Part shown: positions 1 through 8,620 of the stretch, one piece after another
Position numbering within the stretch: the stretch's first letter is position 1
Layout of the letters: every line of letters starts with the position of its first letter
NCBI GenBank assembly: GCA_902791865.1
Contig: CADAXK010000002.1
Location: 124,001-188,000, forward strand
Direction: 5' to 3'
Length of the DNA stretch: 64,000 nt
DNA from: an uncultured Bacteroidia bacterium
GTDB taxonomy: Bacteria > Bacteroidota > Bacteroidia > Bacteroidales > ML635J-15
Notes under the pieces: generated by a model
What the model was told of the DNA's origin: nothing
Databases searched by the model: none
What the model saw: the letters and a program-made list of their open reading frames with translations, nothing else
Translations under genes and position numbers: made by a program

Positions 1-303
1 GCGACAAAGAAATTTGGCGGAACAAAGTGGGGTAGTCGCGGTGCTGCAATAGGTGTGCTAATCAGTCTGATAGGTTTTGCATGGTGGGCAATTTTCATAG
101 CTCCTTTTGCTGGTGCTTTTGTCGGCGAAATACTCTATTTGAAAAAGCATGGACAGAAAACAGAAGGCAATATGAAAGGCGTTTGGAAGGCTGCTTTTGG
201 TGCTTTCCTGGGAATGATGTGTGGCATAATGCTCAAACTGATTTATTCCTGTTTTTTGGTGTTCTTTGTTATCAAAGAACTGATAATGGGAATTTTCGGA
301 TAA
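1..303 (+). CDS. DUF456 family membrane protein, 5' end cut by window
   Basis: The frame is open from base 1, so the gene begins before the window; the in-frame GTG at 55 lies inside the conserved region and is not a real start. The visible 100 residues hold the typical DUF456 pattern: KKFGGTKWGSRGAAIG, then a hydrophobic helix, a Gly-rich stretch (PFAGAFVGEIL) and a final long hydrophobic segment, suggesting at least three membrane helices. The role of DUF456 proteins is not established. The stop lies 4 bases from the stop of the convergent rsmD, leaving no room for a terminator between them. Confidence 0.8.
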   Translation, partial: ATKKFGGTKWGSRGAAIGVLISLIGFAWWAIFIAPFAGAFVGEILYLKKHGQKTEGNMKGVWKAAFGAFLGMMCGIMLKLIYSCFLVFFVIKELIMGIFG

Positions 304-307
304 TATC

Positions 308-847
308 CTACTTCATGGGGTCGAATATGCTGAAATGTACGCTACCGTACTTTTTCGTACCGACAAGATGTTGAAAACCAGAGAAATCAGTAGTTTCGCC
401 ATGCTCAATGATTAAGTAGGAAGTGTCGGAAAGCAAATTGTTGCGGAACACAGAATGGTAGATTTCCTCAATGTTATCGAGTGCGTAAGGTGGGTCTGCA
501 AATATTACATCAAATTTCTTTGTGCAAGTGTCCAAGTAGCGGAATACATCGGATTTGTAAATTACAGCCTGCGAAAATCCTAATTCCTTGAAATTCTTCT
601 CTATATATGCTGCATGCTTTACATTGCTTTCTACCGCTACTAGCGATTTTACACCACGGCTTGCAAATTCGTACGATATGCTTCCCGTTCCACTGAAAAG
701 GTCAAGCACGTCAATGTTTTCGAAGTTAAAGTCGTTGTTTAGTATGTTGAACAATGCTTCCTTTGCGAAGTCGGTCGTTGGTCTTGCCTTGAAATTGGCA
801 GGAGGATTGAACATTTTGCCTCTGTATTTTCCGCCGATTATTCTCAT
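308..847 (-). CDS. rsmD: 16S rRNA (guanine(966)-N(2))-methyltransferase RsmD
   Basis: This 179-residue protein begins MRIIGGKYRGK, has the RPTTD element near residue 22-26, a SAM-binding loop DLFSGTGS near residue 50, and the N-methyltransferase motif DPPY near residue 118. These are the hallmarks of RsmD, which methylates G966 of 16S rRNA during 30S assembly using SAM. Length matches the family. The start overlaps the end of the DUF3822 gene by 4 bases, so the two are translationally coupled; it is the last gene of a leftward operon. Confidence 0.93.
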   Translation of the reverse strand: MRIIGGKYRGKMFNPPANFKARPTTDFAKEALFNILNNDFNFENIDVLDLFSGTGSISYEFASRGVKSLVAVESNVKHAAYIEKNFKELGFSQAVIYKSDVFRYLDTCTKKFDVIFADPPYALDNIEEIYHSVFRNNLLSDTSYLIIEHGETTDFSGFQHLVGTKKYGSVHFSIFDPMK

Positions 848-1674
848 TTGCCAGCATTAATGAAATTATAGAAGTAGTGCGGTGCAAATTCTTGGAAATG
901 ATAGAAATACTTGTAGTCCCTGTTTATGGATTCAAAGTAAACATTTCGTACAAATTTTTTCAAGTGTATGACGGCGAGGTCATCCGGTTCAATAAAGCCA
1001 GAAAATACAACCTCGCATTCTTCCTGCGACATTCCGAGTTGCTCGAAGGTATTCACAATGAAATACAGAATGTCGTTTGATGACTTGTAGCTATATGTAT
1101 TATAGTTGCAGATTTGAGCCTTGTCAATCACCAGCACATCAAAGAAGTCCTCGAAAACCTGCACGAACATTCGCGGACTATTGGGCTTTTCGCTGATTTT
1201 TGTTCTTGTTAGTCCCGACTCGATGAATGTGTGCGATTGTGGGCAAATGCTGTATCTTGTAAAAAGGCAGTCAAGTAGATTGATAATTTCTTTCTTTGCC
1301 GAATAAATCAAAACTGTCTGCGATTTTGGCAACTTAGAAAAAAGTATTTTTTCATCGTCGGCAATTCGTCTGTTGAGAGCGAAAATGTTTTCTCCCTGGC
1401 TTTCCTCGAATATTGCATCGGGGACAATTGTCACGCTTTTTGTCGCATATACGACATTTACATTTTCGAATTGCAGAACTTCTTCATCGGTAAGAAATTG
1501 CTTTATTTCTTCACAACGATTGGCGTTTGCCGAAAATTGCTTAGAAACAAGAGCAAGCATCTTGTTGTTGTCGATGTCGTATATAGAATAAGAAAGTCCA
1601 TCTTGTGTTATCAAGATGGACAGACTATTTTTTGAGAGCAAATCGATGTCGCCCTTAATGTGAACAGGTTTCAT
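844..1674 (-). CDS. DUF3822 family protein
   Basis: This 276-residue soluble protein resembles the Bacteroidota DUF3822 family: an early LSILITQDGLSYSIYD segment, a central acidic region, and aromatic C-terminal stretches. The family is usually found directly upstream of rsmD, as here (4-base overlap). It has an actin/ASKHA-like flavour (N-terminal beta strands ahead of a phosphate-loop-like turn), but I see no clear catalytic residues. Function unknown. It sits 2 bases after the preceding anchored protein, so the three genes form one transcript. Confidence 0.75.
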   Translation of the reverse strand: MKPVHIKGDIDLLSKNSLSILITQDGLSYSIYDIDNNKMLALVSKQFSANANRCEEIKQFLTDEEVLQFENVNVVYATKSVTIVPDAIFEESQGENIFALNRRIADDEKILFSKLPKSQTVLIYSAKKEIINLLDCLFTRYSICPQSHTFIESGLTRTKISEKPNSPRMFVQVFEDFFDVLVIDKAQICNYNTYSYKSSNDILYFIVNTFEQLGMSQEECEVVFSGFIEPDDLAVIHLKKFVRNVYFESINRDYKYFYHFQEFAPHYFYNFINAGK

Positions 1675-1676
1675 TA

Positions 1677-2498
1677 TTACTCCTGTTTTTTCTTTTCCAT
1701 AGTAGCATCCCAGTTACCTGCGTTGTTGTTTGCTTCGTCTAGTTTGCCGACTCTCAGGCAGGTATCTTGCATTTTGTCCTTGTAGTTTACTGTAAGTTGT
1801 CTGTCGAGACCATCCAGCAAATCATCGTAGAGAGCATAGCACTGGAAAACCTTTACGGGAACACCCGAACCAGTCATTACGGTTGCAGTGTCCAACTTGA
1901 ATTCTACTTTTCTTCCAACTCTTGTGTATCTAATTTCTTCTACTGGGTAGCCGAGGTGCTTGAAAAGAGAATCCTTAACGGGAACAAGAATCGTATCACG
2001 GCTGAAGTCTTTAAGACCTTTTTCTTCAACTTCCTTCCAGTTGCCGGTTTTCTTTGCCTTTTCAATTATTTCAATTGCTTTCTTGTCGTTCAATCCAGCT
2101 TTCAACTGTTCGTCGGTCAATGTTCCTATTGCCTTAACAACTTTCAGTTGACCTTCGTTGATGAATTTAATCAAATCGTCAAATGACTTTGTATATAAAT
2201 GGTCGTATGTCGGAACTTTGCTTTTTACAAATATTGTATCGTTTCCATTAATTTTATCGATGACTTTCTTGCCGTTTTTTACCGAGTCCTTGGTATATAC
2301 AGGGGAGAGTACATTTTCCTTGTATGCTACTTGTGCAGTACGGATAGCAATAAGTTGATCAACTGTTGTTTGAAATCTCGCAATTCTCTGTTCTTCATAA
2401 TCGATTGGCTTCTGGATGCCATAAACAATTTTATAGGTCAAAAATGCAACTAGTCCTAGTAGCACTACCGAAACAACGATTCTAATTACCTTTTCCAT
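1677..2498 (-). CDS. membrane-anchored hypothetical protein
   Basis: The 273-residue product has a single N-terminal hydrophobic helix (about residues 6-27, RIVVSVVLLGLVAFLTYKIV) and then a large hydrophilic domain, so it is probably an inner-membrane protein facing the periplasm. The segment after the helix (QRIARFQTTVDQLIAIRTAQ) looks like a short coiled coil. I do not recognise a named domain. It is the first gene of the operon leading to DUF3822 and rsmD, and a clear promoter lies just upstream at 2530-2563. Confidence 0.75.
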   Translation of the reverse strand: MEKVIRIVVSVVLLGLVAFLTYKIVYGIQKPIDYEEQRIARFQTTVDQLIAIRTAQVAYKENVLSPVYTKDSVKNGKKVIDKINGNDTIFVKSKVPTYDHLYTKSFDDLIKFINEGQLKVVKAIGTLTDEQLKAGLNDKKAIEIIEKAKKTGNWKEVEEKGLKDFSRDTILVPVKDSLFKHLGYPVEEIRYTRVGRKVEFKLDTATVMTGSGVPVKVFQCYALYDDLLDGLDRQLTVNYKDKMQDTCLRVGKLDEANNNAGNWDATMEKKKQE

Positions 2499-2529
2499 TA
2501 TTAAAATTTTAAGTTTAATTTTGCAGTCG

Positions 2530-2563
2530 CAAAGTTAGAATTTTTTTTAATACGGCAAGCAAA
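2530..2563 (-). promoter_or_regulatory. Bacteroidetes-type promoter for the rsmD operon
   Basis: On the minus strand the -7 element TAACTTTG (2537-2530) matches TAnnTTTG exactly, with TTTG (2563-2560) 22 bases upstream as a -33 candidate. It lies 32 bases before the ATG of the anchored protein. The spacing is slightly longer than the usual 19-20. Confidence 0.55.
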
Positions 2564-2577
2564 TAATAAAAAACTTT

Positions 2578-4008
2578 ATGACGCGGGAAGAGTTTAAAGA
2601 CAGACTTCACCATTTTATGAATTGTGAACTGACAGTCGGACAGTTATCGGCAGCCGATTCGCTATATTCGTTTATGGGCGACAGGGAAAAACTTTGCACA
2701 TTCCTGCTGAAAGGTTATGCCGGAACTGGAAAAACTACGCTGATAAGCGCGTTCATAAAGTTGCTTGAAGAAGTAAAAATCAATACCGTGCTTCTTGCTC
2801 CGACGGGTAGGGCTGCGAAAGTATTGTCAAATTATTCGGGACGGCATGCATCAACTATTCACAAGTGCATTTATCGCAAAAAGTCAACTTCCGATCCGGA
2901 CAGTTCGTTCTCGTTGAATTTCAACAATTACAAGAATACGGTTTTCATTGTCGATGAAGCCTCAATGATTGGTAATGCTCCGAACACAGAAAATGCTTTT
3001 GGTAGTGGTCGCCTTCTCGATGATTTGTTCGCCTACGCTTTTAACGATAATAACTGCCGCGTGATTCTTCTTGGTGATTCCGCCCAGCTTCCGCCAGTCG
3101 GAACGGCTATCAGTCCTGCTTTGGACGAAGCGTATCTTAGAGCATACGGACTTAAGGTATATTCGTGCGAATTGTCGGAAGTTGTCAGACAAGACGCGGA
3201 TTCCGGCATATTGTTCAATGCCACGCAGTTGCGCAAAATGATGACAGACGGCAATTTCAATTATCCAAAATTGAAGCACAAAGATTTCCCCGAGATTGAA
3301 TCAATTACTGGTGCTGAGCTGATCGAAGAAATAGAGAATTCGTATTCCCGCTATGGCAACGATGAAACCAGAATCATCTGCAAGACAAACAAATACGCCA
3401 ACCGTTACAATATGGGAATCCGCAACCGCATTCTATGGCGCGAGGAAGAACTTTCATACGGTGACTTGCTGATGGTTGTTAAGAACAATTACTCGTGGTT
3501 GCCCGAAAATGCCGAAATCGACTTCATAGCAAACGGCGATATGGTTGAAGTTCTGAAGGTTAGACGGCATTACGAGTTGTACGGACATCGCTATGCCGAC
3601 TTGTATGTGCGCTTTGTCGATTTTCCTGACCTGGAAATAGATGTGAAGGTTCTGCTTGATACTTTGGCAATAGATTCTGCTGGTATGCCAGGCAATTACT
3701 ACAAGGAACTGTGGGAACAACTTGAACTGGACTACTCCGACATCCTTGACTCAAAGAAACGCCATGAAGCAATACTTAAAGACCCATATTACAATGCCTT
3801 GCAAATAAAATATGCATACGCAATGACCTGTCACAAGTCGCAAGGCGGGCAGTGGAAGTCGGTGTTCATCGACCATGGCTGGATAAACAAGGACGAAATT
3901 ACTGATGAAGGCAAATATGAATTCCTTCGTTGGCTATATACCGCAATCACAAGAGCAACTGAAAAATTGTATCTGGTGAATTTCGACAAGGAATTTTTGG
4001 AGGAATAA
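2578..4008 (+). CDS. RecD-like superfamily 1 DNA helicase (AAA family ATPase)
   Basis: The 476-residue protein has Walker A GYAGTGKTT at residues 46-54, the motif Ia-like APTGRAAKVL that follows, Walker B IVDEASM near residue 125, GDSAQLPPVG (motif III) and C-terminal UvrD/RecD motifs (YAMTCHKSQGGQW, then LYTAITRATEKL). This is a stand-alone RecD-like or Pif1/Dda-like 5'-3' helicase ATPase, common in Bacteroidota, acting in DNA repair or replication. It lacks the long N-terminal extension of RecD2. It diverges from the rsmD operon and converges on the polysaccharide operon, with 6 bases between stops. Exact cellular role is inferred only from family. Confidence 0.85.
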   Translation: MTREEFKDRLHHFMNCELTVGQLSAADSLYSFMGDREKLCTFLLKGYAGTGKTTLISAFIKLLEEVKINTVLLAPTGRAAKVLSNYSGRHASTIHKCIYRKKSTSDPDSSFSLNFNNYKNTVFIVDEASMIGNAPNTENAFGSGRLLDDLFAYAFNDNNCRVILLGDSAQLPPVGTAISPALDEAYLRAYGLKVYSCELSEVVRQDADSGILFNATQLRKMMTDGNFNYPKLKHKDFPEIESITGAELIEEIENSYSRYGNDETRIICKTNKYANRYNMGIRNRILWREEELSYGDLLMVVKNNYSWLPENAEIDFIANGDMVEVLKVRRHYELYGHRYADLYVRFVDFPDLEIDVKVLLDTLAIDSAGMPGNYYKELWEQLELDYSDILDSKKRHEAILKDPYYNALQIKYAYAMTCHKSQGGQWKSVFIDHGWINKDEITDEGKYEFLRWLYTAITRATEKLYLVNFDKEFLEE

Positions 4009-4014
4009 ATCCAA

Positions 4015-5121
4015 TTATTTGTTGCTTAATTTTGAATAAAGAGCATATAATTCATTTTCTTGAGTGCTCCAATTGTATTTTTCTTCAACAGCCTTGCGTC
4101 CGTTTTCGCCCATTCGTTTCGCTGTATCTTTGTCGTTGCACAATCTTGATATTTCTTTTGCAATGGCATCGGTGTCGAATGGATTAACGCAAACTCCGCA
4201 TTCGTTTTTTTCAACAATTTCTTTCCAGAATGCAAAATCGGAACAAATAACAGGTATGCCAGCAGCCATGTATTCGAACATTTTAACAGGCAAAGAATCT
4301 AGATAGCTTGGCATAGGGTGCAGGATAATCAATCCGGCAATGGATTTTTGTAGCACTTCATTTATGTTTTTCCTGTCGAGATACCCAAGAAAATCAACGT
4401 TTTCCCAGCCTTTCTTGTTTTTCATTTCATCGATTAGTGATTCTGGGGAAAATTTTCCTGCCAAAAACAATTTTGACGAGGTGGCACCTATTGCGGCAAC
4501 CATTTCGTGTATTCCACGAGTATAAAACAATCCGCCTACATAGCATACTGCGTTTTCCTTGTTTTCCCACGATGGATTGAATGTTATGTCGTCGAGGTCA
4601 GGGTAGTTGTTTATGTTTTTAACAGGAGCATTGGTAACTTTTTTGAAACGCTCCTCGATGTGAGGAGTTGCTGTCACAACTGCGCTAAGCCTTCTGACTT
4701 TTCTGTTTTCCATTCGTTCCGACATTCTCGACACGGTTTTGCGTAGAAACTTCGGAATCCATGACTTTGTAAGTATCTGGCGTGGAAGATCTTCATGACT
4801 GTCGTAAATAACAGTCTTTCCTTTCTTGGCAAGTTTTACGCCAGTTGACAGTAGTTCGGAATCGTGAAAGTGGTATATGTCGGCATCAATTGCAATGGCT
4901 TTCTTATATGCTTTGCGAGGAAACTTCAATATCCTTTGTAATCTTCCATTAGGTTTGCCGACATCGAAAATATTTATTCCGTCAATATTTTCATTGCCTT
5001 TGCCATCGGCTACGATAAGGTTTACATCATCATACCTTTTCGCAAGCGACTTGCATTCTTTGATGAATATTCTTACATCATATCGTGGATGGACGGTGGT
5101 TAGGTGGCAAATTTTTGTCAT
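4015..5121 (-). CDS. family 4 glycosyltransferase
   Basis: The 368-residue protein starts with the N-terminal Rossmann strand KICHLTTVHPRYDVRIF and has the GT-B family 4 signature EYMAAGIPVICSDF with a downstream E (FWKEIVEKNECG) that normally contacts the nucleotide sugar. It probably adds one sugar to a lipid-linked surface polysaccharide on the cytoplasmic face of the membrane. The donor and acceptor cannot be read from sequence. It is the last gene of the wzz-wzx-wzy operon, overlapping the end of wzy by 44 bases; the start chosen is the first ATG and sits right at the first beta strand. Confidence 0.88.
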   Translation of the reverse strand: MTKICHLTTVHPRYDVRIFIKECKSLAKRYDDVNLIVADGKGNENIDGINIFDVGKPNGRLQRILKFPRKAYKKAIAIDADIYHFHDSELLSTGVKLAKKGKTVIYDSHEDLPRQILTKSWIPKFLRKTVSRMSERMENRKVRRLSAVVTATPHIEERFKKVTNAPVKNINNYPDLDDITFNPSWENKENAVCYVGGLFYTRGIHEMVAAIGATSSKLFLAGKFSPESLIDEMKNKKGWENVDFLGYLDRKNINEVLQKSIAGLIILHPMPSYLDSLPVKMFEYMAAGIPVICSDFAFWKEIVEKNECGVCVNPFDTDAIAKEISRLCNDKDTAKRMGENGRKAVEEKYNWSTQENELYALYSKLSNK

Positions 5122-6373
5122 GGTCAGTATCTTTCAAAAAAAACATCAGTATCAGTATAAAGAACAGTCCTCCGTGCGTCAACATGCTGGTTAGCAGTGC
5201 GCTGTTAAGGAAAAGCATAACAAAGGCAATCACAATTCCGAAATACGCCTTGTCGATTTTCAAAGTTTCGATAAACTTTATTATGATTGCCGTAACCATA
5301 ATAAATAGAATAGAACCTATATGTCCGAAGTTCATGAATCCGTCGGCAATAATTCCGGTGTTGCAACTTGTTCCTGGCTTGCCGTACATGTAGTCGCCCA
5401 TAAGGAATGCAGGATCAAGAGAATACGGATAATCAACAAAACTGCTGAAAATGCTGTGTGACAGATATATCGGGTTGCCTTCGTAGAAATCGAAGCAATA
5501 GTTGCATATTTGTACTGGCAGGAAGAAAAGCCGTCTGACAAAAATAGATTCGGCTAGGATATTGTCGGTTAATGCACTTATTGCAATTGATAAAAATATC
5601 AATATTAATATTCCGGATAATATAAGTCCTGCTTTTGCCTTATAGTTGTCGAAAAAGTAAAAGGCAATTATCAAGAATATTGATAGGAATAGAGCTTTGT
5701 GCGGATTTACGGCAAACAAATATAGCATTATGATGATTCCAATTATGCTTATCCATATCTTGCGATTCTTGATTCCAAGAATAATTACCAAAGGAAGCAT
5801 AACCTTTGCTAATGGTCCAGCAAGGTATGATGTAAAGAAGTTGCCTGCTGATTTTGCTGCTGCTCTTGCTTCATAAAGTTCCGAGCCAAATGAAAAAGAT
5901 TTTGTGTTTATGTTGAACTTGTATGTCAAGACAAACGGAATCAGCATTATGATTGACAATAGTAGGAGAGTCGGCAATTTGTGCTTGTCGCGTACTGTCT
6001 TTATATTGAAATTCGGGATTACAATATATTTGCTTGTTAAAGCAAAGACAAATAATATGGAGTATAGCGGTGCATATATTGTGCAGTTGCCAAACTGGTA
6101 CAGTATTATTGCTGGAATGGCAAATGTGATTGATACAAAGACGCTTATGGCATACGAGAATTCGGATACTTTTTTGTTAACGAAAAGTCGTAGCATTAGG
6201 ACAAATAGCATTACGAATCCAACATTTATAGTTGTCGGAGAGAATGAAAGCACGAAGTTGTTGGCTGTGAAAAGCGGTGCTACGAAACTAAAATATTCGT
6301 AGGTCATCACAATGTAGAAGCACACGAACATCAGCAGATGCAAAATACTATTTGATATTAACTTAGCTTTCAT
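5078..6373 (-). CDS. O-antigen polymerase-like membrane protein (Wzy type)
   Basis: A 431-residue very hydrophobic protein with about ten to twelve predicted membrane helices, and a larger loop between residues about 285 and 345 (rich in Tyr, Asp and Gly) as in Wzy/O-antigen polymerases. Wzy proteins share little sequence, so this rests on topology, length and position between a Wzx-type flippase and a glycosyltransferase. It would polymerise flipped repeat units in the periplasm. Its start overlaps the end of wzx by 11 bases. Confidence 0.7.
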   Translation of the reverse strand: MKAKLISNSILHLLMFVCFYIVMTYEYFSFVAPLFTANNFVLSFSPTTINVGFVMLFVLMLRLFVNKKVSEFSYAISVFVSITFAIPAIILYQFGNCTIYAPLYSILFVFALTSKYIVIPNFNIKTVRDKHKLPTLLLLSIIMLIPFVLTYKFNINTKSFSFGSELYEARAAAKSAGNFFTSYLAGPLAKVMLPLVIILGIKNRKIWISIIGIIIMLYLFAVNPHKALFLSIFLIIAFYFFDNYKAKAGLILSGILILIFLSIAISALTDNILAESIFVRRLFFLPVQICNYCFDFYEGNPIYLSHSIFSSFVDYPYSLDPAFLMGDYMYGKPGTSCNTGIIADGFMNFGHIGSILFIMVTAIIIKFIETLKIDKAYFGIVIAFVMLFLNSALLTSMLTHGGLFFILILMFFLKDTDHDKNLPPNHRPSTI

Positions 6374-7640
6374 TTCCAGTACGTTTGTCGTATTTACGTG
6401 TGCAGTTGATAATCAGTATAAAATATATTGAGTAGGCTAAAATATTAATGCCCGTGTATATTGCCAGAAAATGTGTTATCGGCAGGAACTTTATCCATAT
6501 CAATGAGAGTACGGCACCAAAATAGCAAATCTGCCAAACCGCGAGAACTTTCAGTTTTTCAAGTACGGTAAAGCTTATGCTTAATGGGGAAACTATGAAT
6601 TGTACGGCGAAGGCTGGTGCTAGTATTGCCGAGTATTTGCCTGACAATGACCATATATCGGAAAAAAAGAATGAAAATATCCATTCTCCCCAGATCATTA
6701 TGACAATCATAAATGGTAGTATGCCGATGGTCAAGTACATGGCCGTCTTCAGTATGCTCGGCGATAGTTTTGCATTGCTTTTTACCTTGTCGCTAAGTTC
6801 TTTAAGTAAAACTTGAGATAGTGATGCTGTTATGAATGATATTGGAACTATTAGCATTTGTCTGCTTAGGTCGAAGTAGCCTGCTGTGTCTGAACTATAG
6901 AACTTGTTTATGAAGAACACGGGAAGTAGCATGCTAGCAGTGTTTAGCACAGCTGGTATTGTCTGGTATTTGGGAAACGATGAATATCTTTTTAACGATG
7001 CCTTTATTTTGCGCCACGACAAGTTTCTGAATGTAAATCCTTTTCTTTTTGCTTGGTATAATCCTGATGCTATGTTGGTGGTGTTTCCAATTATGTCGCC
7101 GACAAATAATCCGCTTGCTGATTTTAATACACCAAATCCTGACTGTACAATTCCCTCTGAGAGTCTGCGGAAAACTTTGTTTATAGAGATTGCCTTGAAT
7201 GCGGAATTGCGTGTCAGCCAGTAGTTTAAAAATTGGTATGTGGAGAATAGGAATGTTGACAGTGGTACAAAGTAGAGCCAATATCCGTATTTTTCTGGAA
7301 AATCAAGCCACTTGATTATATATGTTTTGAAAATAATAGTTACGATTAGTACCAATAAGTTTATTAATAAAGAGATTAGTATTCCACCAGCCACAAGTCC
7401 AGACGCTTTTCTGTCGTCTTTTGGTAATACTACTGCAAGTTCGTATCGCATTGTCGATAAGATTACTAATATTCCAACAATGCTCATGTAAACAGAAAAT
7501 GCTCCGAATACCTCTGGTGAATACAAACGGCGCAAGACGAGTTGAAACAGCATCAGTATTACTTGCGCTATGGCAGTTCCCGACACTAATAGTGTTACAT
7601 TCTTTAATATCCGGTTGTTCAGAACCTTACGAATGTCCAT
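6363..7640 (-). CDS. polysaccharide flippase (Wzx/MATE-like)
   Basis: The 425-residue protein has twelve or more hydrophobic helices and the N-terminal pattern of the polysaccharide biosynthesis/oligosaccharide flippase family (LVSGTAIAQVILMLFQLVLRRLYSPEVFG near residues 18-46, shown in parts). It should move undecaprenyl-linked repeat units across the inner membrane. It lies 21 bases after wzz and overlaps wzy, which supports a Wzx/Wzy-dependent pathway. Confidence 0.85.
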   Translation of the reverse strand: MDIRKVLNNRILKNVTLLVSGTAIAQVILMLFQLVLRRLYSPEVFGAFSVYMSIVGILVILSTMRYELAVVLPKDDRKASGLVAGGILISLLINLLVLIVTIIFKTYIIKWLDFPEKYGYWLYFVPLSTFLFSTYQFLNYWLTRNSAFKAISINKVFRRLSEGIVQSGFGVLKSASGLFVGDIIGNTTNIASGLYQAKRKGFTFRNLSWRKIKASLKRYSSFPKYQTIPAVLNTASMLLPVFFINKFYSSDTAGYFDLSRQMLIVPISFITASLSQVLLKELSDKVKSNAKLSPSILKTAMYLTIGILPFMIVIMIWGEWIFSFFFSDIWSLSGKYSAILAPAFAVQFIVSPLSISFTVLEKLKVLAVWQICYFGAVLSLIWIKFLPITHFLAIYTGINILAYSIYFILIINCTRKYDKRTGNES

Positions 7641-7661
7641 CGTGTTTTGGAACTAATCTTT

Positions 7662-8522
7662 TTACTTGTTGTATTTCTTGTAGAAATCGGCAAAGATAAA
7701 AACGAATATCATAAACAGAAACGAAATGACTGTTGCCGTGACTACGCGCATAATTCTGTTTGGCGCAGGTGATATCAGGGAAGAAGGAACGTGAAGCACA
7801 TCAAAGAAACTATCAAGTTCTTTGATGTCAATTGTAGCCTCATTTATCATAGCATTTGTGTTCGCTATGTATTTTGCATTTTGTTCAAGACATGATTTTA
7901 GTCTTGTCATTTGCGGGTCAGCACTTATTGCATTTGCAACATTTCCGTCTATTCTGCCTATTATTTGTTCGTATGTCTTACCCGATTCTCCTTTTACGAC
8001 TCCATATATTTCGACAATACGGTTTTCCATTTGTTTTACTATTGAATCATTTTCAATATCTTGCGCTTTAATCTTATCTACCATTGGTGCACTGAGCTGG
8101 TTTATATTTTCTGCAAGATACGACCTGATTTGTTCGTTGAACGATTGGTACAGTATGTCTGCTAGATGTGTTGCTTCTTCCTTCGATTCTCCCTTTGCCG
8201 ACAAAATTGTCTTAGTGTCATTTGTTATTAGGATGCGTCTGTTGTAGTTGGATTCGGTCAGTTTGCTATCTTCTCCAGCTTGATTTATTATCGACTGCTT
8301 GAAATTTTCATCGTAGCGAACGGCATTTACAACATAGTCAATATCAATGAATCCGATACTTTTGACATTCTTTGCACGTAGTTCGTACTTTGCTTCGTAT
8401 AGGTAAGGTTTTACCGAAGGAAGTGTGTAGATAAATGTTGCAATAGCGACAATTGCTGTTACAGCAATTATCCATATTTTTTTAGCCCATATTATTGATA
8501 AATAGTATTTTATCGTTTTCAT
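7662..8522 (-). CDS. chain-length determinant (Wzz-like) protein
   Basis: With the start at 8522 the product is 286 residues: a short cytoplasmic N-terminus, a first membrane helix (IWIIAVTAIVAIATFIY), a periplasmic domain with helical segments, and a second helix close to the C-terminus (ATVISFLFMIFVFIFADF). This two-helix layout is that of Wzz/PCP proteins that set the length of Wzy-made polymers. No C-terminal tyrosine kinase is fused. An in-frame ATG at 8546 exists, but the promoter at 8544-8551 would place the transcript start downstream of it, so 8522 is preferred. First gene of the polysaccharide operon. Confidence 0.8.
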   Translation of the reverse strand: MKTIKYYLSIIWAKKIWIIAVTAIVAIATFIYTLPSVKPYLYEAKYELRAKNVKSIGFIDIDYVVNAVRYDENFKQSIINQAGEDSKLTESNYNRRILITNDTKTILSAKGESKEEATHLADILYQSFNEQIRSYLAENINQLSAPMVDKIKAQDIENDSIVKQMENRIVEIYGVVKGESGKTYEQIIGRIDGNVANAISADPQMTRLKSCLEQNAKYIANTNAMINEATIDIKELDSFFDVLHVPSSLISPAPNRIMRVVTATVISFLFMIFVFIFADFYKKYNK

Positions 8523-8543
8523 TCTATTTTGTATAAATTTGTG

Positions 8544-8551
8544 CAAATTTA
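8544..8551 (-). promoter_or_regulatory. -7 element of the polysaccharide operon promoter
   Basis: The minus-strand octamer TAAATTTG matches TAnnTTTG exactly; an ATTG about 20 bases upstream is a near match to the -33 TTTG. The predicted transcript start falls about 15 bases before the wzz ATG at 8522. Confidence 0.5.
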
Positions 8552-8592
8552 CATTGTTTTGCTTAAGTGTGCAATATTATGTATGTTTTTAT

Positions 8593-8600
8593 TACTTTCG
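8593..8600 (+). promoter_or_regulatory. possible -7 element for nadE
   Basis: TACTTTCG matches TAnnTTTG at seven of eight positions and lies 20 bases before the nadE ATG at 8621. No good -33 TTTG is seen at the expected distance. Confidence 0.35.
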
Positions 8601-8620
8601 CACCGTTAAAATTTATAACG

